Shown piece by piece: positions 17,707 to 26,765 of a stretch of DNA of 64,000 nt. The stretch lies in contig NZ_MPKW01000027.1 of assembly GCF_009729415.1 (NCBI RefSeq), positions 62,001 to 126,000 of the forward strand, in the 5' to 3' direction. Origin of the DNA: Mycolicibacterium sp. CBMA 234. GTDB taxonomy: Bacteria > Actinomycetota > Actinomycetes > Mycobacteriales > Mycobacteriaceae. The notes below the pieces were generated by a model. The model was not told the origin of the DNA and did not search any database. It was given only the letters and a program-made list of their open reading frames with translations. A program made the translations under genes and the position numbers. The number at the start of each line of letters is the position of its first letter. Within the stretch, counting starts at the first letter, position 1.

Positions 17707-18174
17707 ATGTCCACCATTCGATTCCAAGCGACCACCACACTGACGCCCGAACAGTTCGTGGCAGGACTCACCGACTTCGGGCCGGGCCGCGAGGAGGTGT
17801 TTCCGAACAGCGCTGACTCCTACCTCAAGGTGCACTACCTTGCGTCCGGGCGGGCCGACGTCACTGAGGGCTCGGGAGGCATTTGGGAACTGCTGACCTA
17901 CGACTGGACCGATCCGACCCGGGTGCTGCTGACGACTACCGACTCCAACATGTTCGGCGGCGCCTCCGGGTATGTGTACACCCTGACGAGGCAGGGCGAC
18001 GGAACGACGCACGTGGACCTCGAGATCGTGCGCGAGGGTAAGAACGTCAAGGGCAAGGCCCTGGCGTGGGTGCTCGGCAGCGTCGGGAAGGGCTCGCTAC
18101 GCAAGGCTTTCAACAGCAGCATTCGGGGCATCGAAGCGCACAACGGGCTCGCGCTACCGCCGTTCACGGGCTAG
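17707..18174 (+). CDS. SRPBCC family protein (START-like lipid/ligand-binding fold)
   Basis: 155 residues. The pattern of an N-terminal strand (STIRFQATTTLTPEQFVAGL), a helix, a series of strands (VHYLASGRADVTEG, YVYTLTRQGDGTTHVDLEIV) and a long C-terminal helix (KGSLRKAFNSSIRGIEAHN) fits the polyketide cyclase/SRPBCC superfamily. Members bind hydrophobic ligands or catalyse cyclisation; no specific role is predictable. The ATG at 17707 has GAGAGG upstream; an in-frame GTG at 17662 lacks such support. It is divergent from the hypothetical gene at 16783 and convergent with mmpL. Confidence 0.75.
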   Translation: MSTIRFQATTTLTPEQFVAGLTDFGPGREEVFPNSADSYLKVHYLASGRADVTEGSGGIWELLTYDWTDPTRVLLTTTDSNMFGGASGYVYTLTRQGDGTTHVDLEIVREGKNVKGKALAWVLGSVGKGSLRKAFNSSIRGIEAHNGLALPPFTG

Positions 18175-18181
18175 CCCGGCA

Positions 18182-21085
18182 TCAGCTCACGGGCGCAGTT
18201 GGTGCCTCCGAAGCGCTGACCGGTTCCGGCTTCGGGCGATCGTCGGGCTGTCGGGAAATCCGTTGCGGCCACCAGAACCACGGACCGAGCAGCCGGGCCA
18301 GCGGCATCACCAGGAACAAGCGCACGACGAGCATGTCGAAGATCAAGCCGATGCAGATCGTTGTACCGGCTTGACCGATGTTGATCACATCGCTGGCCAG
18401 CAGGGCCAGCATGGTGAAGGCGAAGACGAAGGCCGCGGTGAACACCACGCCGCCAGAGCTTCCCATGGTGCGGATCAGTCCCGTCTTGATTCCGGCGCCG
18501 ATCTCCTCTCGATACCGCGACAACATCAGCAGGTTGTAGTCACAACCCACCGCGACCAGGACGATGAATGCGATCGGCAGTGTGAGCCAATGCAATTGGG
18601 TATGGAGCAGCGTCTCCCAGATGAACACCGACAATCCGTATGCCCCGGTGAACGACAGCACCACCGTGATGAGCACGATGATCGCGCCGACCAGCGCCCG
18701 GGTGATGGCGAGGACGATGCAGAACACCAGGGCAAAGGTGGCGAGCATCATGATCATGATGTCGTTGAACGAATAGTCTTGAACATCACGGTAATTCGAC
18801 GCCGCGCCGGCCAAGTAGATTTTCGCGTTCGACAGTGAGGTGCCCTTCAGCGCCTGCTGCGCTGCGTCCGTGACGTTGCGGATCTGCTCGATGCCGGCCG
18901 GCGACTGGGCCTCACCCTCGTGGTAGAAGACCATGCGGGCGCCCCTGCCGTCAGGGGTCATGAAGAAGTTCATGCCGACCTTGAAATCGTCGTTCTTCAG
19001 GGCATCCGGCGGCAGGAAGAAGAAGTCGTCGTTCTTGGCGTTGTCGAATACCTGAGCCATGTCCACCAACGGATTGATGAAGACATCCAGTTGATCCACA
19101 AGCGAATTGAGCGTGCTCTGCAGGGTGAGGGTCAGCGATTGGATGGCCCGCAGGTTCGTCATGGTCGACTGGATCTGCGGGATGATCTGCGGGGTCACCG
19201 TGTCGATGATGGAGATGCCCTTGACGGTGTTACCGAGTTCGTCGGTGATGCTGTCGACGGTGTCAATGGAGTCGTAGAGCGAGCGCAGCGCGAAGCAGAT
19301 CGGGATGTCGTAGCAGCGCGGCTCCCAGTAGAAGTAGTTGCGCATGGGGCGGAAGAAGTCGTCGAAATCAGCCAAATGATCACGGGTTTCCTCGGAGAGC
19401 GCCCTGAGCTGTTCGGCGGATTGCCGGGACATGTGCGTGCCGACGACCAACTGCTTGGTGATGTCCTGAATCCGCTGCGTCGATTGCAGAATGCTTCCGG
19501 TCTTGTCGGCAAGGGTGCCGATGTCCTTGATCCGATCCTTCAGGAAGCCGAGATTCTCGCCGAGTTTTGTGCCGAGCGATCCGAAGGCGTAGGGCAGTGA
19601 CGCATGCTCCAGCGGCCGGCCGTTGGGCCGAGTCACGCTTTGCACCAACGCAATTCCGGGGGTGCGGGTTATGGCCTTGGTGATCCGGTCCATCGAGATC
19701 ATGTCGGTGGTGTTGCGCATGTCGTGATCGGATTTCAGATACACGATGTCGTTGTTGAGCCAGCTCTTGGGAAAGTGCTTGTCGGCGGCGGCGTAACCGG
19801 CACTTGCCTCGACGCTGGCCGGCGCGAAATCGCGGTCGTTGTAGCTCACCTTGTACGTGGTCCACCCCAGCATGCACAGCGGAATGATCACGGCGGCAAC
19901 GGCAATCATCGGGATCGGCCAGCGGGCCATCATGGTGCCGACCTTGCGCCACACCGGATTGGCGCGCTTCTTCCTCGGCTGCAGCCAGCCGATCTTGCTA
20001 CCGATGGTGAGCAGTGCCGGGCCCAATGTCAATGCGGACAGGACCGCGACAATCATGGACACCGCGCAGGGCGGCCCCAGGGTCCGGAAGTAGTCCAGAT
20101 GCGTCAGACTCAGGCACAACGTCGCACCGGTGATGGCCGTCCCTGAACCGAGGATGATGTGCGGGACGTTGGCCACGGAGATGTAGTACGAGGATTCTTT
20201 GTCTTCGCCTTCTTGGCGCGCTTCCTGGTAGCGGCCGATGTAGAAGATCGCGTAATCCGTTGAGGCGCCGAGGACCAACGAGACGAGCAGATTCGATGCG
20301 AACGAGGAGATCTCGATGACGCCCTGCTGCACCAGGAACGCGATGATGCCGCGGGCCGCGGCCAGCGTGGTCAGCACGCCCATCAGCGGGATGATCGCCC
20401 GGGTGATCGACCGGTAGGTGATGAGCAGCAGGATCAGGATCAGGATGACCGTGACGATGGTCAGCTTGACCAGGCTGGCGTCGGTGGCGTGCAGCGTGTC
20501 AGCGGCCAACGGTGCCGGACCCGTGACGTAAGTGCTGAGCCCTTTGGGTTTCTGCACTTTCGCGATGACATCGCGGATCGCCTCGATCGACTCGTTGGCG
20601 CGCGACGAGCCCAGATCACCGGTCGGCCGGATGTTCAGCGTGGTGGCCTGGGCGTCGGCACTCTGCGGACCTGACATCGTGACGGGCTTGCCCCACAGAT
20701 CCTGTACTGACTGCACATGTTTCGTGTCCGCCAGCAGTCGGCGGACCACCTCGTTGTAGTACTGGTGATCACCCTCATCGAGCTTGCGGCCGTGGGTTTC
20801 CAGCAACAGCACGGCAACACTGGTGAAGTCCGATTCTTTGAAATCGTTGCCCATGTGGATCGCGGCCTGTGCCGACGGCGAATCGCGGGCCACCAGAGGG
20901 CCGGCGTTGGCCGCGGTGATGTCGTCGAGTGACGGCACCAGCACGTTGGTCAGGACTGCAATTGCCAGCCAGATCAAGATGATCGGAATGGCAAGCGCCC
21001 GAAGCATTCTCGCGAGGCAAGGGCGGTGAACCGGAGGCGGCTGGGGAGGTGGGGGCGGCGGCGTGTCAACGATGGGCGCGCTCAT
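18182..21085 (-). CDS. MmpL family RND transporter (MmpL4/MmpL5-like)
   Basis: 967 residues. Twelve-helix RND architecture: TM1 (LAIPIILIWLAIAVLTNVL) after a Pro-rich N-terminus, a periplasmic domain, TM2-6 including ASNLLVSLVLGASTDYAIFY with the Asp-Tyr pair used in proton relay, a second large periplasmic domain rich in helical coiled segments (residues ~430-740), and TM8-12 including LVAVGCDYNLLMLSRYREE with the second Asp-Tyr pair. MmpL proteins export lipids, siderophores or drugs across the mycobacterial envelope. Length and the MmpS partner suggest the MmpL4/5 group (siderophore or drug export), but the cargo is unproven. The ATG overlaps the mmpS stop by 4 bases (ATGA). Confidence 0.92.
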   Translation of the reverse strand: MSAPIVDTPPPPPPQPPPVHRPCLARMLRALAIPIILIWLAIAVLTNVLVPSLDDITAANAGPLVARDSPSAQAAIHMGNDFKESDFTSVAVLLLETHGRKLDEGDHQYYNEVVRRLLADTKHVQSVQDLWGKPVTMSGPQSADAQATTLNIRPTGDLGSSRANESIEAIRDVIAKVQKPKGLSTYVTGPAPLAADTLHATDASLVKLTIVTVILILILLLITYRSITRAIIPLMGVLTTLAAARGIIAFLVQQGVIEISSFASNLLVSLVLGASTDYAIFYIGRYQEARQEGEDKESSYYISVANVPHIILGSGTAITGATLCLSLTHLDYFRTLGPPCAVSMIVAVLSALTLGPALLTIGSKIGWLQPRKKRANPVWRKVGTMMARWPIPMIAVAAVIIPLCMLGWTTYKVSYNDRDFAPASVEASAGYAAADKHFPKSWLNNDIVYLKSDHDMRNTTDMISMDRITKAITRTPGIALVQSVTRPNGRPLEHASLPYAFGSLGTKLGENLGFLKDRIKDIGTLADKTGSILQSTQRIQDITKQLVVGTHMSRQSAEQLRALSEETRDHLADFDDFFRPMRNYFYWEPRCYDIPICFALRSLYDSIDTVDSITDELGNTVKGISIIDTVTPQIIPQIQSTMTNLRAIQSLTLTLQSTLNSLVDQLDVFINPLVDMAQVFDNAKNDDFFFLPPDALKNDDFKVGMNFFMTPDGRGARMVFYHEGEAQSPAGIEQIRNVTDAAQQALKGTSLSNAKIYLAGAASNYRDVQDYSFNDIMIMMLATFALVFCIVLAITRALVGAIIVLITVVLSFTGAYGLSVFIWETLLHTQLHWLTLPIAFIVLVAVGCDYNLLMLSRYREEIGAGIKTGLIRTMGSSGGVVFTAAFVFAFTMLALLASDVINIGQAGTTICIGLIFDMLVVRLFLVMPLARLLGPWFWWPQRISRQPDDRPKPEPVSASEAPTAPVS

Positions 21086-21540
21086 GCTGCGATCACCGTG
21101 CAAGCCACAGCGGCACTTTCGTGAGTGACTGAATGTTCGTCGCGGACCTGTCCGTCAACGAGAATCCGGCACCCTACCGAGCCGCCCGCCACCTGAGCCA
21201 CGAGACTCAACGACGCTGACGCTGCCGTCGTGGTCTCTGAATACGACCACGGCAGCGTCGTCAACTCGACTTGGATCGGCTCGCTGTTGAGATTGGCGTA
21301 CGTGACTTTTCCTGTGCCGCCGAGGCTTCCGAACACCTCGTAGGTGACGTTCTTCGGATTGATCTGCACCACGGTCGGGGGAATAGTGACCGGGTCGGGC
21401 GGGTTGGTGATCGCTTGCGAGAGGCCGCGCACGGTGTTGACCCCGTAGGCCACGACTGCGATCACGACGAGAATCACCAAAGGCAGCCAGATTTTGGACA
21501 TCAGCCCGCTACTCTTCCGTCGCCTGCCTCGCGTGCCCAT
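21082..21540 (-). CDS. MmpS family accessory membrane protein
   Basis: 152 residues, the usual MmpS length. A basic N-terminus (RGRRRKSS) is followed by one membrane helix (IWLPLVILVVIAVVAYGV). The periplasmic domain contains the MmpS hallmark VTYEVFGSLGGTGKVTYAN and ends with paired cysteines (VGCRILVDG and AVACTVIAA). MmpS proteins assist their cognate MmpL in export. First gene of the mmpS-mmpL pair. The 229-base gap on its upstream side (21541-21769) shows no dyad or regulator gene, unlike many mmpS-mmpL loci that have an adjacent TetR or MarR. Confidence 0.9.
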   Translation of the reverse strand: MGTRGRRRKSSGLMSKIWLPLVILVVIAVVAYGVNTVRGLSQAITNPPDPVTIPPTVVQINPKNVTYEVFGSLGGTGKVTYANLNSEPIQVELTTLPWSYSETTTAASASLSLVAQVAGGSVGCRILVDGQVRDEHSVTHESAAVACTVIAA

Positions 21541-21769
21541 GCGATCGTCCTCCGACTAGTGCGGGCTGCAGCTACTACCGGAACGTCGCCTGATGATAGC
21601 TGTGAGCACGCGGGGTTTGGGTCGAATCTGAGACTGGTTTGGTGAGCCGCTCGGCGCCATCGATCGAGGATTGATATCTAGGACCCCAGGGATAGACATA
21701 GGGGTGGTGGCAGGCGGATCGGGTGGCACCGATTCGCGGACGGGCGAGCGAGCTGAAGGAAATCGCGAC

Positions 21770-22564
21770 TCACGATGCCACCGCCACGACAGAGTCGGTG
21801 AAGTCGAGGACCATCGCCGCGACCGCCCCAGGATGTTCCACGTGGAGCCAATGGCCGCCCCGGTCGATGACGTGGACGTCGGCACCGGCGAAGCGGGCGG
21901 CGATGGCCCTGACCAGGTCTTCGGTGATGAAGCCGTCCGAGTTGCCCCGGATGATCAGCACCGGGCCGTTGAAGGCACTCATGGCAGGAGCGTCGGCGGC
22001 GCCGGTGTTCCACAGATTCACGTAGTGAGCGACCACGTCCGGTGCGACCACCGCGCCCATGGCGGCCAGCCGGTCGAGCTGCTCGTCGTCCAGGTGGGGT
22101 GACAGTTCGGCCCTAGCCTGGCGCTGCGCGGAACGGTTCCCGCCGACGGCCTGGAATTCCGCGACCACCGCAACGGGCAGTCGGGTGCCGCCGAACGGGA
22201 CCGGGGTGAGCAGTACCAGCCCGCTGATGCGGTCTTTACGTTGTGCGGCAACCAATTCAGCAATCTGTGTACCCAGGCTCTGGCCGACCACGATCACCGA
22301 ACCGTCGATGTGGTCGACGATGTCGACGGCCTCAGCTGCAAGAGCTTCGAGGGTGACGCCGAGCGCCGCCGAATTCGTGTCATGGCGCGTGCCAAACCCG
22401 GGCAGGTCGTAGCGGACGGTGGCGACTTCGCCGTCGAGTGCGTCGACAAACTGGTCCCAGACGGCAGCGTCGTCGAGGAAGCCGTGAATCAGTAGCAATG
22501 TCGCCGCTCCCGGCGAGTCGGCCGCGGTCCGTATCACGCGGAACCCGCTGGGGGAGTTGGTCAT
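21770..22564 (-). CDS. Alpha/beta hydrolase
   Basis: 264 residues. LLLIHGFLDDAAVWDQFVDAL is the oxyanion-hole HG motif region, VIVVGQSLGTQIAELVAAQ carries the nucleophile elbow GQSLG, and DVHVIDRGGHWLHVEHP has the catalytic His. IIRGNSDGFIT likely holds the acid. Best described as a homologue of carboxylesterase/C-C hydrolase enzymes; the substrate is unknown. The ATG at 22564 overlaps the flavin reductase stop by four bases. It is the last gene of a four-gene minus-strand operon (25512 to 21770). The frame is open for another hundred codons upstream, but that would run through the flavin reductase. Confidence 0.85.
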   Translation of the reverse strand: MTNSPSGFRVIRTAADSPGAATLLLIHGFLDDAAVWDQFVDALDGEVATVRYDLPGFGTRHDTNSAALGVTLEALAAEAVDIVDHIDGSVIVVGQSLGTQIAELVAAQRKDRISGLVLLTPVPFGGTRLPVAVVAEFQAVGGNRSAQRQARAELSPHLDDEQLDRLAAMGAVVAPDVVAHYVNLWNTGAADAPAMSAFNGPVLIIRGNSDGFITEDLVRAIAARFAGADVHVIDRGGHWLHVEHPGAVAAMVLDFTDSVVAVAS

Positions 22565-23283
22565 TTCGCCAACTCTTTGGTGGAGCCCGACGGTGACCAT
22601 GCGGTGGTGTCGATGGGTGAGTAGTCGGCCGCGTGCCCATCGAGCCGGCCGGCGCGTAGGGCGGCCAGTTCTTCCACCAGCGGCTCGGGCAGCGGCGTGG
22701 TGAAGATGTTGTCGACCATGGTGTATTCCGCGGCGAGCCTTCCGAATATGCCGAGCGCGCCGACGTCGACGCGGCCGCGCGGCAGGTACAGGTCGTCGCG
22801 GATGTGGATGCGCTTCACCCGTCCCCACACCACGTGATCCGGCAGTGGTGGCATCGGGATGATGCGGTCCACGACGCACTCGAAAGAGATGGGGGAGTCC
22901 GCGATCCGCGGGGCCGAAATCACCTCGGAAGGCGCTTTTTCCAACCCGAGTGCCTCGAATTCATCGACATCGGTGTCGAATTCGAATGCCGAACGGTGGA
23001 CGGCGTCAGCCTGGCCGATGGTCGTGATGTTCACGACGAACTCGCCGGTATCGCGAATGTTGACGAAGGTGTCTTTGAGCGTCACCCCGTCCGAGCGCGG
23101 CTGCATGGTGATGGACAAGATCGGCGGGAACCGGCCGACGACGGTGAAGAACGAAATGGGCGCGATGTTGCCCACTCCGGAGGTCGAGCTGGTGCTGACC
23201 CAGGCGATCGCCCGCGGCAGCACGCTGCCGATGAGCAGCTTGTAGGCCGATGTGGGGTCCAGGTCGGCGGTGTCGATGATCAT
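22561..23283 (-). CDS. Flavin reductase-like, FMN-binding split-barrel protein
   Basis: 240 residues. The split-barrel pattern is clear: LLIGSVLPRAIAWVSTSSTS, GNIAPISFFTVVGRFPPILS, and KDTFVNIRDTGEFVVNIT, the flavin-reductase-like domain. Such proteins either supply reduced FMN to a partner monooxygenase or act alone on unknown substrates. No monooxygenase gene is present in this operon, which is unusual. The ATG at 23283 has AAAGGAGA just upstream. It sits 24 bases after the metallo-hydrolase gene and overlaps the next hydrolase. Confidence 0.87.
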   Translation of the reverse strand: MIIDTADLDPTSAYKLLIGSVLPRAIAWVSTSSTSGVGNIAPISFFTVVGRFPPILSITMQPRSDGVTLKDTFVNIRDTGEFVVNITTIGQADAVHRSAFEFDTDVDEFEALGLEKAPSEVISAPRIADSPISFECVVDRIIPMPPLPDHVVWGRVKRIHIRDDLYLPRGRVDVGALGIFGRLAAEYTMVDNIFTTPLPEPLVEELAALRAGRLDGHAADYSPIDTTAWSPSGSTKELAK

Positions 23284-23307
23284 GGCTGTCTCCTTTCGTG
23301 TGTGCGT

Positions 23308-24597
23308 TCAGTGCTGTTGCTGCCAAATGTCTTTCAGCGAATCGCTGGCCGTAGATATGGCCTGGATCCCGATGATCCGCCAACCGTGTGCACCACGGGT
23401 CAGCTCGAAATGGGCTGCTATCCTTTCGATTTCGCTGCCATCGGCGCGCAGCCGGGCCCAGATAACCTCGATCGCGGCGCCGTTGTCGTGGTAGACGGTC
23501 ACCTTCTGGTCGGGTACGGCGGTGTCGGCGTATCCCGCGTCGCGCAGGCGTGTGTGCAGCTGCTTCAACACCGCGACGACGTCGGCGGGCTGCAGAATCC
23601 ACCGGCTGCCCTGGTCGTCACTCCAATTCAACGGTGCCGACCAGTAGTCGAGGATGAAGTCGGAGGTACGGTCGATGGTGCCGGCGCAGACGCCGATCCA
23701 GGTAGGCAGGTAGTCGTCGAAGAACCACTGCTCCGCCTCGCTGACCGGGGCGGCGGGCCCGGATAGCAGGGCCACCGCGGAGTACCAGACCGGGCCGACA
23801 TTCAGGCGGTCCGGGTACAGCGCAATCATCTGATCGAAATACTCTTGCGGACTGGGCTTTTCGGCCAACAGTCGGCGGGCGTCCAGCAGGTAGTCGCGGG
23901 TCTGGTCGATGATCGCGGCGTCGTCGGGCAGCTCTTTGTTCTTGTGCCCCGCGACCACCGCACGAGGCTGCAGAGCAGCGACCTTGTCCAGTGCGGCGAG
24001 CCACGCCTCGACGCCACCGTGCGCGCTCTCGAGAAGGTATTGGTGCACACCGTTGTAGGCGACGTCGCCGGCGACGACCAGGCCGATGTCCGGCACGTGC
24101 AGGACAGTGGTGTCGTCGGTGTCGGTGTGGCCCACCTCGACTGCGAGAAGCTGATGGCCTTCCAGCATGATGCCCCAAGCAGGGACGGGGTGGTACACGA
24201 CCGGGCTCGGCGGAATCTGGCCCGGGAAATCGACGTCCCACATCTGGGCGCGCCCCTCAGTACCCTGCTGGTGCATCATCGCGATGGTGCCTTCGGTCGC
24301 ATACGCGACCGCACCAGGAAACCGTTGTAACAGAAGCTCGGTACCGAACCAGTGATCGCCATGGCCATGCGTGGCGTAGACCGCGACCAGTCGCCGGCCG
24401 AAGGACTTGATCCATTCGCCGACGCGATGCACCTGCTCGTAGGTGAACGGCGGGTCGACCAGGACGGCATCATGCTCGCCGTAGATCAGCGTGGTGGAGA
24501 CCGGTGAGGAGACGATCGGACTGCCGTCGGGCAGCTTCTGCTCGCGGTGGCGCGGCAGACCGTCGTGGACCAGTACGTCGTAATGCAGTTCGGACAT
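23308..24597 (-). CDS. MBL-fold metallo-hydrolase with C-terminal NTF2/SnoaL-like domain
   Basis: 429 residues, longer than a simple MBL enzyme. Residues ~15-240 form a metallo-beta-lactamase domain with the metal motif THGHGDHW (His77, His79, Asp81, His82), further ligands in EVGHTDTDDTT and VVAGDVAYNG, and VVAGHKNKE. A helical region follows (residues ~250-300). From about residue 300 the pattern EAEQWFFDDYLPTWIG, ILDYWSAPLNWS, WARLRADGSEIERIAAHFEL and HGWRIIGIQA resembles the cone-shaped SnoaL/NTF2 fold. It is probably a hydrolase (thioesterase, lactonase or similar) on a hydrophobic substrate; activity is unknown. ATG at 24597 follows AAGGAAA. Confidence 0.85.
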   Translation of the reverse strand: MSELHYDVLVHDGLPRHREQKLPDGSPIVSSPVSTTLIYGEHDAVLVDPPFTYEQVHRVGEWIKSFGRRLVAVYATHGHGDHWFGTELLLQRFPGAVAYATEGTIAMMHQQGTEGRAQMWDVDFPGQIPPSPVVYHPVPAWGIMLEGHQLLAVEVGHTDTDDTTVLHVPDIGLVVAGDVAYNGVHQYLLESAHGGVEAWLAALDKVAALQPRAVVAGHKNKELPDDAAIIDQTRDYLLDARRLLAEKPSPQEYFDQMIALYPDRLNVGPVWYSAVALLSGPAAPVSEAEQWFFDDYLPTWIGVCAGTIDRTSDFILDYWSAPLNWSDDQGSRWILQPADVVAVLKQLHTRLRDAGYADTAVPDQKVTVYHDNGAAIEVIWARLRADGSEIERIAAHFELTRGAHGWRIIGIQAISTASDSLKDIWQQQH

Positions 24598-24615
24598 GGT
24601 GAATTTCCTTCGGGG

Positions 24616-25512
24616 TCAGAGGGTTTGGAGATGTTCGGTGAACCAGGCGACCGCGGCACCGCTGGCCGCGTCGAATTGCGTCAGGTAGGGGTCGAAGTGG
24701 CCGCCGTCGATGGTGACGAGTTTCTTTGGGTGCAAAGCCTTTTCGTAGCCCGCGAGGGCCAGGTCGGTCACGGTGACGGTGTCTTTCATGGCGACCACCA
24801 TCAGTAGCGGTGTGGGGGAGACGCGGCTGATGAAGGTGCCGGGCTCGTACATCCGCGCCGCGCGGGTCGAGCGCAACGTCACCGCGTTGTCCCAGGTTCC
24901 CGGTGGGACCGGCTGGGTGTAGAACGCGACGGCGTCGAGGGCGCGGTAGGCGGCGGGAACGGCGGGGTCCGCGCTCACCACGGCTTGTGTGGCCGGCGCG
25001 GCCCCGCCGAATTGCTGCCGTTCGTCTTCGGCGAAAGCTGCTTCCAGCGCCGAAACCTGTTCGGGTGCAACGCGCCGGAGACTCTGCTGGTAACCGCTGA
25101 TGGTGGGTACCTGGGCGACCACGGCGCGCAGGCGCCGATCGGTCGCGCCCAACACGATGGCGTGACCGCCGGCATAGCTGCTGCCCCACAACCCGATTCG
25201 CTCGGCATCGACGAACGGTCGGCTCTCCAGGAACGAGATGGCCCGGCGCCAGTCGGCGATCTGCACCCAAGGATCGATGTCATTGCGCGGTAGGCCATCG
25301 CTCGCGCCGAACCCCCGGTGGTCGTGCACCAGCACCACAAATCCGGCGTCGGCGAAGACGCGGGCGAAGCGCTCGAGCCCGTGCTCCTTCACCCCGGCGA
25401 ACCCGTGGGCCATGGTGATCGCCGGATGCGGACCCGGGCCGTCGGGCACAAACAGCCAGCCCCGTAGCGTCACCCCGCCTTCGGTGCGGAATTCGACGTC
25501 CTGTCGCTGCAT
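24616..25512 (-). CDS. Alpha/beta hydrolase (dienelactone hydrolase/peptidase S15-like)
   Basis: 298 residues. FRTEGGVTLRGWLFVPDGPG and ITMAHGFAGVKEHGLERFA are typical of the DUF1749/dienelactone-hydrolase-like group; IGLWGSSYAGGHAIVLGATD carries the nucleophile Ser in GSSYAGG. LLMVVAMKDTVTVTDLALA holds the likely acid and VTIDGGHFDPYL the catalytic His. ATG at 25512 follows AAGGGAGC. First gene of the four-gene operon, divergent from the MDR gene at 25729 across a 216-base gap with several dyads. Substrate unknown. Confidence 0.87.
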   Translation of the reverse strand: MQRQDVEFRTEGGVTLRGWLFVPDGPGPHPAITMAHGFAGVKEHGLERFARVFADAGFVVLVHDHRGFGASDGLPRNDIDPWVQIADWRRAISFLESRPFVDAERIGLWGSSYAGGHAIVLGATDRRLRAVVAQVPTISGYQQSLRRVAPEQVSALEAAFAEDERQQFGGAAPATQAVVSADPAVPAAYRALDAVAFYTQPVPPGTWDNAVTLRSTRAARMYEPGTFISRVSPTPLLMVVAMKDTVTVTDLALAGYEKALHPKKLVTIDGGHFDPYLTQFDAASGAAVAWFTEHLQTL

Positions 25513-25554
25513 GATCGTTGCTCCCTTCGACTGCCTCTGAAGGCACAACTTCGA

Positions 25555-25609
25555 CAATGCCGCTGTGCATTGCCGGCGCGGGACACCGCAATAACCCTGG
25601 TATTGCCGG
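25555..25609. promoter_or_regulatory. Cluster of related dyads between the hydrolase operon and the MDR gene
   Basis: Two inverted repeats sharing similar half-sites: CAATGC-N6-GCATTG (25555-25572) and GCAATA-N7-TATTGC (25588-25606). ATTGCCGG is directly repeated at 25569-25576 and 25602-25609, 33 bases apart, about three helical turns. The cluster lies in the divergent promoter region and is a good candidate for binding by the XRE regulator encoded at 26835; that link is inference. Confidence 0.42.
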
Positions 25610-25728
25610 GGTCAGGATGAGGACGTCGGCGCCGGAATTGCTTGCGCATTCGCAGCGCTGAGCAGGGCAGAACGAGCACCAGCAGTCAGCAGTGTGATCG
25701 GAATCAGCCCGAAAGGAACACCGCCGAG

Positions 25729-26748
25729 ATGAGCACCATGCGGTCAGTGGTCGCCAGCGCCATGGGCGAACCCTCAGAAGTCCTGCAGCTGCAGACCGGC
25801 CCTATTCCGCAGCCCGGTCCTGGCCAAGTCCGCATTCGCGTGACGACGGTGCCGGTCCACGCCAGCGATCTGCATACCGTCCGCGGCAGATACGGATTCG
25901 TCCCAGAGTTCCCGACGGTGCCCGGCATCGAATCCGTCGGCGTTATCGACGCAATCGGCAGTGGCACAGATGGATTCGCCGTCGGGCAGCGGGTCATCAC
26001 GGTGGGTGTGCGGGGTACGTGGCAGGAGTACGTCGTCGCTGACGTCGCTCGCGTCATGCCGGTTCCCGCCGGCATGACTGATTCGACCGCCGCCCAGGTC
26101 CTCAGCAACCCGCTGACGGCGGTGATCCTCACCGGTGACGAACTCGATGTCCGGCCAGGTGAATGGCTGCTGCAGACGGCGGCCGGTTCGACGGTAGGGC
26201 AGTCGGTCATCCAGCTCGGAACGCACCTCGGCTTCAAGACTCTCAACGTGGTCCGTCGTCGCTCTGCGGTGGACGACATCCTCGCCTTGGGCGGCACCGC
26301 GGTGATCTCCACCGACGACGAGGATCTGCGCGAGCGTGTGGCTGAAATCGTCGGTGCCGAAGGGGTATCCAAAGCCATCGACAGTGTCAGCGGTCAACTG
26401 GGTGCCGACGTGTCGCGGGCCTTGGCGCCAGGCGGTGAGCTGGTCATCTACGGGGCGTTGTCGACCCATCGTCAAACCGACGCCGACAAGCTGACCATTC
26501 CGGTTTTCGCACGCTCGCTGATCTACGAGACCAAGACGGTTCGTGGGTTCTGGCTCTTTCGCTGGTTCAACAAGACTCCGAAGGACCGGATGGCCGCGAC
26601 CATCAACAGGACCATTCAGCTCGTCGACAGCGGCGCCGTGCGCGTGCCGGAGGGACAACCGATCCCTGTCGAAAACTTCAGCGACGCAGTCTATTTGGCT
26701 GAAGCACCCGCCCACGGGGCCAAGCCACTGTTGGTATTCAATCCTTAG
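25729..26748 (+). CDS. Zinc-independent MDR oxidoreductase (enoyl reductase/quinone reductase type)
   Basis: 339 residues. GroES-like N-terminus (PGPGQVRIRVTTVPVHASDL, PGIESVGVIDAIGSGTDGF) and a cofactor domain with LLQTAAGSTVGQSVIQLGTH, where the usual AAGGVG loop reads AAGSTVG. The sequence FWLFRWFNKTPKDRMAATI recalls mitochondrial enoyl-reductase (MECR/Etr1)-like proteins. No catalytic-zinc ligands are seen. Predicted NADPH-dependent reduction of an enoyl or quinone substrate. ATG at 25729 follows AAAGGAA; another ATG lies three codons on. Divergent from the hydrolase operon and upstream of the XRE gene, so probably part of the same module. Confidence 0.87.
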   Translation: MSTMRSVVASAMGEPSEVLQLQTGPIPQPGPGQVRIRVTTVPVHASDLHTVRGRYGFVPEFPTVPGIESVGVIDAIGSGTDGFAVGQRVITVGVRGTWQEYVVADVARVMPVPAGMTDSTAAQVLSNPLTAVILTGDELDVRPGEWLLQTAAGSTVGQSVIQLGTHLGFKTLNVVRRRSAVDDILALGGTAVISTDDEDLRERVAEIVGAEGVSKAIDSVSGQLGADVSRALAPGGELVIYGALSTHRQTDADKLTIPVFARSLIYETKTVRGFWLFRWFNKTPKDRMAATINRTIQLVDSGAVRVPEGQPIPVENFSDAVYLAEAPAHGAKPLLVFNP

Positions 26749-26765
26749 GATCAGGAGAAAGTGCG

